From Bradyrhizobium sp. KBS0727 (GTDB taxonomy: Bacteria; Pseudomonadota; Alphaproteobacteria; Rhizobiales; Xanthobacteraceae): DNA of 64,000 bases. Below are positions 45,619 to 54,416 of the stretch, one piece after another; within the stretch, counting starts at the first letter, position 1; every line of letters begins with the position of its first letter. The notes under the pieces were generated by a model. That model ran no database searches. It worked only from the letters and a program-made list of their open reading frames with translations, and was not told the DNA's origin. The stretch lies in contig NZ_CP042176.1 of NCBI RefSeq assembly GCF_005937885.2, positions 5,885,501-5,949,500 on the forward strand, in the 5' to 3' direction. A program made the position numbers and the translations under genes.

Positions 45619-45623
45619 CGCAG

Positions 45624-46067
45624 CTAGATCCATGACTTCGACGCATCCGCGATCTTGACTAGGAGACGGTCGAACTCACGCTGCTCCGAAGCGGTCAACA
45701 CACTGACCACCTTCTCGTCTCGCTCGACATAATGGGCCCTGATCCGTCGAAACAACGAGAGGCCATGGTCAGTCAGGTAAAGTCGGGACGCCCGTGCGTC
45801 GCTTGAATCGCCATGCCGCCGAATGACGCCGGCAGCCTCCAATTTGCGGACGGCTCGACTAATAGTGTTTTTTGGTCGCGCCGTGTAACCGACGATATCC
45901 TGGGCCGTCGGCCCGTCTCCAAACGACAGGCACACGATCACCGCCGCCTCGTCCCGAAGCAGTCCGTGATCGCGTTCGATCGCTGCGTACAACGGATAGG
46001 TGTAGCGATTGCTGATCACCGACAACCGTAGCCCGATCCAATCGCGTCCTCGATGCTTCAGCGCCAC
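45624..46067 (-). CDS. MarR-family transcriptional regulator
   Basis: The 147-residue protein has the MarR winged helix (GPTAQDIVGYTARPKNTISRAVRKLEAAGVIRR) and DARASRLYLTDHG in the wing. The start is a GTG at 46067. It is convergent with MocR and divergent from the carotenoid oxygenase gene; a perfect palindrome at 46162 lies between them. MarR repressors of this kind often respond to phenolic ligands. Confidence 0.9.
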   Translation of the reverse strand: MALKHRGRDWIGLRLSVISNRYTYPLYAAIERDHGLLRDEAAVIVCLSFGDGPTAQDIVGYTARPKNTISRAVRKLEAAGVIRRHGDSSDARASRLYLTDHGLSLFRRIRAHYVERDEKVVSVLTASEQREFDRLLVKIADASKSWI

Positions 46068-46161
46068 GGTCCGGAGTTCCTTGGTTTGACTGCGGGAACT
46101 GGCTTACTACCATAAACCGGCCCAGTGATAGCTCGCGGGCTGCGGTTCTCTTGCTTGCAAT

Positions 46162-46179
46162 TAGTACCATTTGGTACTA
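46162..46179. promoter_or_regulatory. MarR operator, TAGTACC-N4-GGTACTA
   Basis: A perfect inverted repeat with 7-bp arms and an ATTT centre stands between the divergent MarR and carotenoid oxygenase genes, 57 bp before the oxygenase ATG. Arm length and overall 18-bp size are typical for MarR dimers. I found no other copy in the window. Confidence 0.75.
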
Positions 46180-46235
46180 CTTTTTACTGCGATATAACCA
46201 GAAACCCGGCAGTAACCGCACGAAAGGGCCAACAC

Positions 46236-47807
46236 ATGTCAGGATCATCGACGTTCGCAGCGCCGGTTTTCGATGAAGTCGACGCGCGCATCGAGCAAGA
46301 ACTCGACATCACCGGCCACAACATCAACAGCATCTACAACGTGGCCGGCTACAAGCCGGTCAAGACCGAACTGTCGCATGTCCCTGTGCGTGTAACCGGG
46401 CAAATTCCACCCGACCTGGAAGGCGTTTATCTGCGAAACGGCACGAATACCCAGTTCGACATCACCCACGTGCGCCTTCACGCTTTTCAGGGGGCGGGCA
46501 TGTTGCATCAGATCCAGATCCGGAAGGGAGCGGCAACCTATTCCAACACCTACATCCGCACGCCCCGCTTTCTGGCGGAGGAAGCCGTCGGACGCGAGAT
46601 CTACTCCGGCATTACCGACGTTACCGGCGGAGGCCGCGCCTCGCTCGAACGGCTGGGCCGCATCGAGCAGAAGAAGGCGCAGGGGCTGGTTCCTGACCTC
46701 GGCAATCTGGAAGCGTCGCCCGGTTCGACCTCGGTGCAGTTTCACGCCGGTCGCATTTTCTGCTTGCAGGAGTCGGGCTATGCCTTCGTCCTACATCCGC
46801 GCGTGGTGACCGGCCGGGTGTTGTTGGATGGCACGGGGCATTTGGAGACGTGGGACGGTGGCTGGCAGGCGCCATTCTCCGCCCATCCGCGCATCGACCC
46901 AACGACCGGGGACTTCTACAGCCTGACGACGGACCGTAACGGCAATCTCTATTATGGCCAGATCAGCAACGATACCCTGTCCTGCTTCCATCAAATTTAC
47001 GAGCATCCCGCCGGAGAACCGCGAATGGCCTGGCAACACGACTACTTCCTGACTGATAAATATGTGATCTTTCCCGACATCTCGATGCGGTTTTCACAAG
47101 ATGGCCTGCTGAGTCAAAACGGCAGCTGTTTCTGGTTCGACCCCGACTACAAACTGCGCTGGGGCGTTATCCCCCGCCGGTTCAAGGAGGGAGACCGGAT
47201 ACGCTGGTTCCAGACTTCGCGGCCCGGCGCCATATGGCACGTCATCAACGGCTGGGAGGAAAGATCGGCCGACGGAAAAGAACAGATCGTCCTCTATGCG
47301 CCGATGTTTCATGACTATCCGGCCGATGTTGCTATCCACACGCCGGACGAACCGCCGGCCAAGCTCAATAAGTGGGTTCTCGATCTCGACGCCGGCACCG
47401 TGAGTGAGGATCGGGTACTGCTCGAGCACGGGTACGAGCGTCCAAGCATGAATCTCGATTTCGTCGGAAAGAAGAGCCGTTATAGCTACCTGATCGACGA
47501 AGAGCGCGCCGGCTATATGGGAAAAGGTGTGCTCAAATACGACCTCCTCGACGAGAAGGAGGTCAGTTATGTCGACTACGGTGAGTTTTATGGCGGCGAA
47601 GCTCTCTTCGTACCGAAGAACGGTGCGACCGAGGAGGACGACGGTTACCTGCTCGAACTCTTGATGTCGGACACGAAAGCCGAAATGCTCATCATCGATG
47701 CGAAATCCATGAAGGAGACGGCGAGGCTGCATCTCCCTCAACGCGTACCGTTTGGGGTCCACGCCTGTTGGATCGATGAAAAGAGGTTGAGCGACCTCGT
47801 TGTTTGA
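46236..47807 (+). CDS. Carotenoid oxygenase family dioxygenase (lignostilbene/isoeugenol type)
   Basis: The 523-residue product has the four iron-binding histidines of the RPE65/carotenoid cleavage family: His217 (SAHPRIDP), His268 (WQHDYFL), His335 (IWHVINGWE) and His509 (FGVHACW). Bacterial members of this length cleave C=C bonds of stilbenes or of phenylpropenes such as isoeugenol to give aromatic aldehydes. I chose ATG 46236; the frame reaching 46125 would run through the MarR operator. The MBL-fold gene follows 29 bp later and is probably co-transcribed. Confidence 0.9.
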   Translation: MSGSSTFAAPVFDEVDARIEQELDITGHNINSIYNVAGYKPVKTELSHVPVRVTGQIPPDLEGVYLRNGTNTQFDITHVRLHAFQGAGMLHQIQIRKGAATYSNTYIRTPRFLAEEAVGREIYSGITDVTGGGRASLERLGRIEQKKAQGLVPDLGNLEASPGSTSVQFHAGRIFCLQESGYAFVLHPRVVTGRVLLDGTGHLETWDGGWQAPFSAHPRIDPTTGDFYSLTTDRNGNLYYGQISNDTLSCFHQIYEHPAGEPRMAWQHDYFLTDKYVIFPDISMRFSQDGLLSQNGSCFWFDPDYKLRWGVIPRRFKEGDRIRWFQTSRPGAIWHVINGWEERSADGKEQIVLYAPMFHDYPADVAIHTPDEPPAKLNKWVLDLDAGTVSEDRVLLEHGYERPSMNLDFVGKKSRYSYLIDEERAGYMGKGVLKYDLLDEKEVSYVDYGEFYGGEALFVPKNGATEEDDGYLLELLMSDTKAEMLIIDAKSMKETARLHLPQRVPFGVHACWIDEKRLSDLVV

Positions 47808-47836
47808 GGATTGGGCACCGGCCGGAGCAATTATAG

Positions 47837-48712
47837 ATGGAACGGGTTTGGTACGATATCGGCGACGTGAAGATTACGCGCATCGACGAGCTTCGTCTTA
47901 CGATCGATCCGAAAGCTCTGTTCCGATCCTGGGATCGTGAAAGTGTGGCCCATTGTCTACCGGCGATGACACCGCATTTGATAACCGAGGACACCGAGCA
48001 ACTCCTGAGCAGCGTACATGTATGGCTTGCGAAGACCCCTTATGGCGCCGTTCTCATCGATGCAGGAATCGGCAACGGCAAACCGCGCTCAACCTTTCCA
48101 CCGTTTCATATGCTACAGACAAAGTTCCTCGAGCATTTGGCGACCGCGGGAGTCGAACCTGCAGACGTGCGACACGTTTTGATAACGCACGTTCATACGG
48201 ATCACGTGGGCTGGAATACAATCCTGGCTGGCGACACTTGGCAGCCAACGTTTCGCAACGCGAAGTACTATATTCCCAAAGCAGGTTGCGATTTCTTCTC
48301 TAGCCCTGAGGGATCTGCGCGTCCGAACGCGGACATGTTTCGAGACAGCGTAATACCTGTTCTGAACAGCGGTCAGGCGGAACTCGTCCCGTCGGAAGGC
48401 CAAGACGTTTTAGGCATGTTTCAGTATCATCCGACCGTAGGCCACAGCATCGATCACATGTCGATACTCCTACGGTCCAAGGGAAGTACAGGTTTCTTCG
48501 CTGGCGACGTCATGCATCATCCGATCCAATTTCATAAGCCGGAATGGAGTTCGGTATATTGCGCCTCTCATCAAGAAGCCGAAACGTCCCGACGGTGGGC
48601 CATGGATCATTGCCTGGAAAATAACGCCACTTTTTTCAGCTCCCACTTCACCTCCAGCTCAGTTTGCAGGCTCAAGCGGTTAGACGATGCCGTCAGCTTT
48701 GAATTCGTATAA
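47837..48712 (+). CDS. MBL-fold metallo-hydrolase, copy 1
   Basis: The 291-residue protein has the metallo-beta-lactamase motif His118-Val-His120-Thr-Asp122-His123 (ITHVHTDHVGW), FAGDVMHHP and the terminal SSHFTSSSV segment. The closest general class is lactonase-like or thioester/ester hydrolases. It is nearly identical in layout to copy 2 at 61855-62727; by hand count about 37 residues differ out of 290, plus one single-residue indel near residue 51. Function is unknown; an ester or lactone formed by the neighbouring oxygenases is a reasonable substrate guess. Confidence 0.88.
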   Translation: MERVWYDIGDVKITRIDELRLTIDPKALFRSWDRESVAHCLPAMTPHLITEDTEQLLSSVHVWLAKTPYGAVLIDAGIGNGKPRSTFPPFHMLQTKFLEHLATAGVEPADVRHVLITHVHTDHVGWNTILAGDTWQPTFRNAKYYIPKAGCDFFSSPEGSARPNADMFRDSVIPVLNSGQAELVPSEGQDVLGMFQYHPTVGHSIDHMSILLRSKGSTGFFAGDVMHHPIQFHKPEWSSVYCASHQEAETSRRWAMDHCLENNATFFSSHFTSSSVCRLKRLDDAVSFEFV

Positions 48713-48837
48713 AATAAGCTTCTGGCTGGCTTTTCTCATAATTGAAGCGGGAATAGCCGCAAAGCAGATACGACGCAGTTCACCGAGGCGCATTCAGACG
48801 CATCTGCTGCTGCCTATGAAACAATGCTGGAAGTCCG

Positions 48838-49281
48838 ATGAGCCTCAACCAAATTCCTGGCGATTTTGTCCCGTTTTCCAGATCTGGGGCATTTTGTGAA
48901 ACAAACGGTCCCATTTACGTGAGGCCGAGCGACGCAACCCTCGCATTTCGGGTTCGTGCCGAACATTGCAATCCGGTGCGTTCGTGTCACGGTGGTTGGC
49001 TTGCAGCGTTTATCGACATGCAGATGCCGTTCGCTGCGTTACAGAGCGAAAAACTTGGAGATACCTTTCTTCTTACAATCAGTCTTTCGCTGGACTACTT
49101 GGCTCCTGCGAGGATCGGCGACTGGGTCGAAGGCACCGCAAGCGTTCTTCGCCGCACCGGTAGCCTCGTGTTCGCCCAAGGCCTCGTTACGTCTTCTGGC
49201 ACGGCATTGCTGCGCGGCAGTGGCGTTTACAAGATCGCCCGCCGCGAGCCCTTCACCAGGCCAGATCAAGGATCTCCATAA
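48838..49281 (+). CDS. PaaI-type acyl-CoA thioesterase (hotdog fold)
   Basis: The 147-residue protein has the hotdog pattern with CHGGWLAAFIDMQMPFAA (helix with conserved Gly and Asp) and LSLDYLAPARIGDWVEG, as in phenylacetyl-CoA thioesterase-like proteins. It would hydrolyse an aromatic or medium-chain acyl-CoA. Its 3' end overlaps the convergent Fe alcohol dehydrogenase gene by 29 bp. C-terminal remnants of related genes lie at 4149 and 59496. Confidence 0.82.
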   Translation: MSLNQIPGDFVPFSRSGAFCETNGPIYVRPSDATLAFRVRAEHCNPVRSCHGGWLAAFIDMQMPFAALQSEKLGDTFLLTISLSLDYLAPARIGDWVEGTASVLRRTGSLVFAQGLVTSSGTALLRGSGVYKIARREPFTRPDQGSP

Positions 49282-50416
49282 CCTGGGCGGGCGCGGTAAC
49301 CGGGCGCGGGTTGCCGCGGATTGCAAAGTCATGAAGCACTTTCTCGGCAATCGCCGGGAATTCCTCGCGGCGGACTCCGACGTCGCGCAGTCTTTGCGGC
49401 AATGCCAAACGACGGACGAGTTCGGAAAGAGCGGTCCCAGCGTCGACGTCAGGGCAGCCCAACGCTTCGCTAATGAGCTTCTGTCGGTCGTCGTTGGCAA
49501 CCCGGTTCCAAGCCATGACCGGCGGAAGCAGGACGCAAGAGGTGTGGCCGTGCGGAACTCCGCAATGCCCTCCCAGAACATGTCCGATCGCATGGCTGGC
49601 CCCAACGCCGACGCCAGCCGAAGGGCCCACCATCGCGATTGCCATGCCTTTTTGGCAGTCGAGCCGGGCGTCCAGGTCGGCGGGATTCTTCAGAACCTCA
49701 AGCAGGCCTCGCGACAGCAGCCGCAAAGCCTGCGCGGCGAGGGCTTCGGTCAAAGGCTCGACGCTCAGAGACGCAAGACGCTCCGCAGCATGATCAATCG
49801 CTTTCATTCCGGTCGAAAGAAATAGCGGAAGCGGCGTCGCCAACGTCGTCGCGGGGTCCAGTATGATCGCCTGCGGCACCATCATGGGATGCCCATAAGG
49901 ATCCTTCACGCGCCTTTGCGTGTCATACGCTCCGCCGAACCAGGTGAATTCGGCGGCCGAGAGCGTCGTCGGTATTGCAACCAATCGCAGCCAGCGCGAT
50001 TCATCGGCCGGACGTACGCTGGAGTCCGCAGCTGGAAACCCTCGATAAACGTCGAGCGCTTGGACCTTCGCAATGTCATGCCGAAGGCAAAGCAACATCA
50101 ATTTTGCAGCATCGATCGCGGAGCCGCCGCCGATTGCAAGCAGCAGGTCCGGCTCGGCCAATCGCGCAGCGGCGCTCCCCGAGATCACGCATTCCCGAGG
50201 CCCGTGGGCCGTGACTTCGGAATAGACGCCGACGCAGTGCTCACCGAGCGCCTCGACAACCTTCTTGAAGGGGGCCGACGAGGCAACCGAGCGGCTTGTT
50301 ACAATGAACACTCGATGTCGGCCGATCCGATCAACCTCGGAGATGATCGCGGACGCGGCCGGCTGACCAAATATCACACGTTCGAGGGCCGAGTACCGAT
50401 AGGTCACAGCGTGCAT
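49253..50416 (-). CDS. Iron-containing alcohol dehydrogenase/maleylacetate reductase, copy 1
   Basis: The product (387 aa from ATG 50416) has the NAD-binding AIGGGSAIDAAKLM, IPTTLSAAEFTWFGG and the metal-binding His segment ASHAIGHVLGGHCGVPHGHTS. This is the group III alcohol dehydrogenase branch that includes maleylacetate reductase. GAGGGGAG precedes the chosen ATG. It follows the alpha/beta hydrolase and luciferase-like monooxygenase in the same direction and shares this family with the gene at 60422. Reaction could be reduction of a keto acid or oxidation of an alcohol. Confidence 0.87.
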   Translation of the reverse strand: MHAVTYRYSALERVIFGQPAASAIISEVDRIGRHRVFIVTSRSVASSAPFKKVVEALGEHCVGVYSEVTAHGPRECVISGSAAARLAEPDLLLAIGGGSAIDAAKLMLLCLRHDIAKVQALDVYRGFPAADSSVRPADESRWLRLVAIPTTLSAAEFTWFGGAYDTQRRVKDPYGHPMMVPQAIILDPATTLATPLPLFLSTGMKAIDHAAERLASLSVEPLTEALAAQALRLLSRGLLEVLKNPADLDARLDCQKGMAIAMVGPSAGVGVGASHAIGHVLGGHCGVPHGHTSCVLLPPVMAWNRVANDDRQKLISEALGCPDVDAGTALSELVRRLALPQRLRDVGVRREEFPAIAEKVLHDFAIRGNPRPVTAPAQVMEILDLAW

Positions 50417-50470
50417 ATTTGGCTCCCCTCGCTGGTTCTTTTGCGTCAGAGACACCCACTAGCCGGGGCC

Positions 50471-51259
50471 TCAGCCCAGGAAAGTTCGGACCCGCTCACT
50501 GACCAGGTTACGTTGTTCAAGCTGAGGCGTATGTCCGGCATCCGCAATGATCTCCTGGCGGGCACCGCTGATGCCGGCCGCAAAGTCGTCGGCGTAGGCC
50601 CGCGGCGTCAGCCGGTCCTCGGCTCCCCAGATGATTAGTGTTTCCGCTTTGATACGACGCAAGCGCTTTCGCAGCCCGCGATCCGGGATGGGATGGATGA
50701 ACTGCGACGTGCTGCTGAGCGCCAGGAATCGCTTGACCAAAGCCGCTTGCATCTTATCGGGTTCGCTCGGAACGCTTATTTCCTCCGCCACAGCCGCATT
50801 CTCCAGATTGTGGAAACGCATCGCGGTCTGCACGGCGGGCGTCGACAGAAGATGATCTGCAACCGGATAGTTGTCGTTCCACAGACCGAGCGCGTCGATC
50901 AGTACAAGTTTGCCTATCCGTTCCGGATACATCGCCGCAAACTCGGCAGCCACCATGCCGCCGAACGAGTGCCCGACGAGGTCGAAGCGATCCAGGCGAA
51001 GGCCAGCGAATAAATCGTCGTAATAGATCAACAGATCCCACAGGCCGTCGAGCGTTTCGAGATCGGCAAGGTCGACACTGCCGGCATGGGCTGGGGCATG
51101 AACCTTGCGAATGTTGGCGAGGTCATCGAGGAACCCTCCCCATTCCTGTCCAAACAACCCGTGCATGAAGACAAGTGGCCTACCCTCACCTTTAATGAGT
51201 ACCGGGTTCGCGACATAGCCTCCGGGGTGCGGCACTTCCAATACGGCAACGCTATTCAT
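50471..51259 (-). CDS. Alpha/beta hydrolase
   Basis: The 262-residue hydrolase has the nucleophile elbow LVGHSFGGMVA, the acid in GAEDRLTP and the base in ADAGHTPQLEQ, plus the oxyanion segment FMHGLFGQEWGG. It overlaps the luciferase-like monooxygenase gene by four bases. In this position it could hydrolyse the ester or lactone formed by that monooxygenase, or cleave a C-C bond. Confidence 0.87.
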   Translation of the reverse strand: MNSVAVLEVPHPGGYVANPVLIKGEGRPLVFMHGLFGQEWGGFLDDLANIRKVHAPAHAGSVDLADLETLDGLWDLLIYYDDLFAGLRLDRFDLVGHSFGGMVAAEFAAMYPERIGKLVLIDALGLWNDNYPVADHLLSTPAVQTAMRFHNLENAAVAEEISVPSEPDKMQAALVKRFLALSSTSQFIHPIPDRGLRKRLRRIKAETLIIWGAEDRLTPRAYADDFAAGISGARQEIIADAGHTPQLEQRNLVSERVRTFLG

Positions 51260-52536
51260 GATGTCGCTCCCGCCGGAATCCTCGGCTGTTTATTGTGGCC
51301 GAGATAACGGTTGCCCTTTGCCGCGCCTTGGGGCCACCAGTGGTCCTGATAGCCTTCCTTGTCCCAAATGCCGCTGATTCTCGGGAGAACCTTTTCGGCA
51401 AACGTGCGCATGTTGTATTTCGTGAGCTCGTGATCCATTGACTGAATCTGCAACAATACAAGAAGATGACCGATGCGCAGGTTGCGGACGGCCTCCTCGA
51501 TGCCGGCTACGACCGTGTCGGGACTCCCGCCGATGACTCGTTTTGATTTGTCGGTAAAGTCGGCCCAAGTCATTTCTTCGGGAGCAGTTGGCCTCGAGCC
51601 ACCGCGGTACGATCCTGCGCCGGTCGCCAGTCCATGTTTGTAGCTGGCCAGGGTCTGCACACCCGGTACCGCAGCAATGCCTGGATTTACAAAAAGAGCC
51701 TTCGCATAGAAGTTGCGCAAGTGCTGGAGATAGAGTTTCTCGGCCTGCGCGTCCGAGTCAGCCACTACTACGAGCTGAGCAAATCCGGCCCGGTAGGGAT
51801 TGTCGTCAAGCCCCGCCTTTTCGACCTCGGCCCAGTAGCCGTCCATCAGCACCTTGGCCGCCGGATGGCCCATGAAACTCAGATAGCTATAGGTATAGTT
51901 ATTGTCGACCGCGAACTTCCAGGTCTCGACCGAGCCGCCGCCTGCAAGCCAGATCGGCGGATGGGGCTTTTGCAATGGTTTCGGCCAGGGATTCACATAG
52001 CGCAGCTTGGTGAATCGCCCATTGAATGTAAATGGGCCAGGCTTCGTCCACGCCTGCTTGATGAGATCATGCGCCTCGTAGTAGCGAGGCCGAACCAAAG
52101 TCGGCGGATTGCCGTAGCAACCGACATTGTCCATCGGTGAGCCGACCGGAAGTCCCGCTACGAGACGGCCGCCACTGATGCAGTCGAGCAGCGCGTATTC
52201 CTCAGCAACCCGGATCGGCGGCTGATACATCGGGATCGTGTTTCCGAGCACAACGATGGCGGCATCGGATTGCCGCTCGGCAAGGATCGAAGCGATCAGA
52301 TTGGGCGACACCGAGAAGCCATAACCGTTCTGATGATGTTCGTTGACGCCCACGCCATCGAAGCCGAGTTCGTCGGAAAGCTTCAGCTCGGCAATGTTCC
52401 ATCGAAAATATTTACCAACGGTTTCGGGATCACAGAGCTCATCATTCGGCGGCGTGACCCAAATACTATCATAGCGCTTGTTGAAATCCGCCGGCAGGTC
52501 GCGATAGCCCTGCATGTGGAACGCAATCGTCTTCAT
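51256..52536 (-). CDS. LLM-class flavin-dependent monooxygenase (luciferase-like)
   Basis: The 426-residue TIM-barrel protein has LSDELGFDGVGVNEHHQNGY, PIRVAEEYALLDCISGGRL and KPHPPIWLAGGGS, which define the bacterial luciferase-like family. Members use reduced flavin supplied by a partner reductase; some perform type II Baeyer-Villiger oxidation or hydroxylation. The reductase gene lies immediately upstream (52727), behind its own copy of the same operator. The A-site at 52621 precedes this gene by about 85 bp. Confidence 0.9.
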   Translation of the reverse strand: MKTIAFHMQGYRDLPADFNKRYDSIWVTPPNDELCDPETVGKYFRWNIAELKLSDELGFDGVGVNEHHQNGYGFSVSPNLIASILAERQSDAAIVVLGNTIPMYQPPIRVAEEYALLDCISGGRLVAGLPVGSPMDNVGCYGNPPTLVRPRYYEAHDLIKQAWTKPGPFTFNGRFTKLRYVNPWPKPLQKPHPPIWLAGGGSVETWKFAVDNNYTYSYLSFMGHPAAKVLMDGYWAEVEKAGLDDNPYRAGFAQLVVVADSDAQAEKLYLQHLRNFYAKALFVNPGIAAVPGVQTLASYKHGLATGAGSYRGGSRPTAPEEMTWADFTDKSKRVIGGSPDTVVAGIEEAVRNLRIGHLLVLLQIQSMDHELTKYNMRTFAEKVLPRISGIWDKEGYQDHWWPQGAAKGNRYLGHNKQPRIPAGATS

Positions 52537-52620
52537 CCGCGGCTTCCTTTCCGAGTCCGAACGCGACGAAATCGCACCGTTCTAGAACTCAGACACTCTA
52601 TCGGCAGCCGTTCCAGCCGA

Positions 52621-52661
52621 TTTGACAAAGCGCGCCATTGTTATCCATTTTGGCGCCAAAT
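52621..52661. promoter_or_regulatory. AraC-type direct-repeat operator A
   Basis: GCGCCA at 52632 and 52653 stand 21 bp apart (N15 between), preceded by TTTGACAAAGC. Two exact half-sites separated by two helical turns are typical for AraC-family activators. The site lies just upstream of the monooxygenase gene. Confidence 0.7.
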
Positions 52662-52726
52662 CACTGAGAGGGGTGGAGTGGAACCGCCTCCCGAAGCGGT
52701 CGGGCCGACCGCGACGCCTGGCTTGT

Positions 52727-53263
52727 CTAAGCCACATCAACCGGGATGATTTGGGTTTTGGGCTTGAGGGGACCGACGTCGAGGTGTCGGAATTCGCTGC
52801 CATGGAAGACCAGCGGATGGATTCCCGGATAGATCATAAGTCCTTCAATTCGTAGCAACACGATCACATGATCGCCCGCTGCAAACCGATCATGGATCGA
52901 GCAATCGAACCAGACAGGAGCTCCTTTTATAAACACCGCCCCCTCCCCGGCTGACTCCCATTCCAGCCCGGCAAACCGATCGCCGGTTGCAGCCGCCAGT
53001 TGGCGGCAGGCGCCATCCTGTGACTCCGCGAGTACGCTCACTCCCAACCGGGAAAGGCGGCTCAGGGCGGACCAGGTCCGCGACCTGTTGCTGACGCACA
53101 CGGAGACCAGCGGCGGTTCCAGCGAAACGGGCATGAACGAGCTAGCGGCCATGCCAACCGGGTGGCCTTCGCAAAGCGCGCACAGGGCAGTGACGCCCGT
53201 CGGAAAATGCCCGTAGGCGTTTCTCAACTGTCTGCCATCCAGAGTTTTGTTCAAGGCACTCAC
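52727..53263 (-). CDS. Flavin reductase family protein (HpaC-like)
   Basis: The 178-residue FMN-binding split-barrel protein has FPTGVTALCALCEGHPVGMAA, SLEPPLVSVCVSNRSRTW and VPVWFDCSIHDRFAAGDH. This is the layout of the reductase component of two-component monooxygenases. It sits 190 bp upstream of the luciferase-like oxygenase in the same direction and divergent from AraC. It should supply reduced flavin to that oxygenase. Confidence 0.9.
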   Translation of the reverse strand: MSALNKTLDGRQLRNAYGHFPTGVTALCALCEGHPVGMAASSFMPVSLEPPLVSVCVSNRSRTWSALSRLSRLGVSVLAESQDGACRQLAAATGDRFAGLEWESAGEGAVFIKGAPVWFDCSIHDRFAAGDHVIVLLRIEGLMIYPGIHPLVFHGSEFRHLDVGPLKPKTQIIPVDVA

Positions 53264-53298
53264 GATCGTGGCATCTTATCCATAGACGTATCGGCCGA

Positions 53299-53339
53299 TT
53301 TGACAAAGCGCGCCAACATTGTCCATTTTGGTGTCAAAA
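53299..53339. promoter_or_regulatory. AraC-type direct-repeat operator B
   Basis: GCGCCA at 53310 and GTGTCA at 53331 keep the same 21-bp spacing and the same TTTGACAAAGC leader as operator A; identity to A is high across 40 bp. It lies between the divergent flavin reductase and AraC genes, ending just before the AraC ribosome site (GGAGG). Confidence 0.7.
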
Positions 53340-53355
53340 CAGGTAGGAGGACGAA

Positions 53356-54393
53356 GTGGAACTGATTGCGGAAGCGACAGGAGCCCGGCAATTCCTTGCC
53401 TATCTGGACCATGTCGGCGTGGACGACGGAGCCTTGAATGTGGGCGAGATCGATCCCGCGCTTCGAAAATCGAGCGCCCCGCTGGCGATCTCGGCGCAAT
53501 TCTTGATCGATTTAATGGAAGCGGCGGCTGAATCCTTGCGTAGGCCTGATCTTGGACTCCTCTATGCCGAATGGCGCGATCCGCATCGCTATGGGCCACT
53601 TGCTTTGCTTGGCGAAACCAGCAGGACATATTACGAGCGGTTTCAATTGTCTCGCCGCTTTGTTCACCTACAGAACAGTGCAGTCTCCTTCGATCACGCG
53701 AGCGAAGGTGACGATGTTGCCGTGCTTTGCAATGTCCACGCCGTCCTGCGCCCTCGGGCGCGACAGTATATCGAATCGCTTGTCGCCCTCAGCGTCAGGA
53801 ATGCCAGGTCGCTGTTGGGGGCGGGTTGGAATCCCGTACGAGTCGAGTTCGCACATGCCCCGCCATCATCGATTTCAGCTCACAAACGTTTCTTCCGCTG
53901 TCCCGTCTACTTTGACTCAGAGCGAGACGCATTCGTTATGAGCAACTCCGACTTTCGTCGCCCCTTGCCGAAGGGCGATCCCGAGACAATTGCGTTTCTC
54001 GAAAAGCATCTCGCCAGTCAAGAGGAGCAGTGGCCCACCGACCTTCGTGGCCAGGTAGAAAACCTGATCGCCGCGCAGCTTGCCGGCGGAGGCGTGTCGC
54101 TCGCGCGCATCGCGTCGCTGCTCGCCGTCTCGCCCCGCACGCTGCAGCGGCGTCTTTCAGACCATGGCGAAGACTTCGGGAAGATTCTCACGAATGTAAG
54201 AATCGAGATCGCACAAAATTGCCTATTACAAAGGCAACCACCATCGCTCGCCAAGCTCAGTTATCTACTTGGGTACTCGGAACCGAGCGCGGCAAGTCGA
54301 TTCGTCAGGAGCCACATGGGGAAATCGGCAAGAGACATCATGCGCGAGTTGCGCACAACGCATCCAACTCATTCGCCCGTGCGTCAATCCTAG
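53356..54393 (+). CDS. AraC-family transcriptional regulator
   Basis: The 345-residue protein starts at a GTG with GGAGG five bases upstream. The N-terminal part (residues about 1-200) fits the arabinose-binding-like domain of OruR/ArgR-type AraC proteins. The C-terminal double helix-turn-helix includes VSLARIASLLAVSPRTLQRR and LAKLSYLLGYSEPSAASRFV. It likely binds operators A, B and C and activates the monooxygenase genes and the neighbouring binding protein in response to their substrate. Confidence 0.9.
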   Translation: MELIAEATGARQFLAYLDHVGVDDGALNVGEIDPALRKSSAPLAISAQFLIDLMEAAAESLRRPDLGLLYAEWRDPHRYGPLALLGETSRTYYERFQLSRRFVHLQNSAVSFDHASEGDDVAVLCNVHAVLRPRARQYIESLVALSVRNARSLLGAGWNPVRVEFAHAPPSSISAHKRFFRCPVYFDSERDAFVMSNSDFRRPLPKGDPETIAFLEKHLASQEEQWPTDLRGQVENLIAAQLAGGGVSLARIASLLAVSPRTLQRRLSDHGEDFGKILTNVRIEIAQNCLLQRQPPSLAKLSYLLGYSEPSAASRFVRSHMGKSARDIMRELRTTHPTHSPVRQS

Positions 54394-54416
54394 GTTTCAG
54401 CGGAGTCTGCCGCGAA

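Noticed and set aside
48687..48899. Forward 70-codon frame between MBL 1 and the thioesterase
   Set aside because: It overlaps the ends of both flanking genes and has no ribosome site or family features; judged a chance frame.
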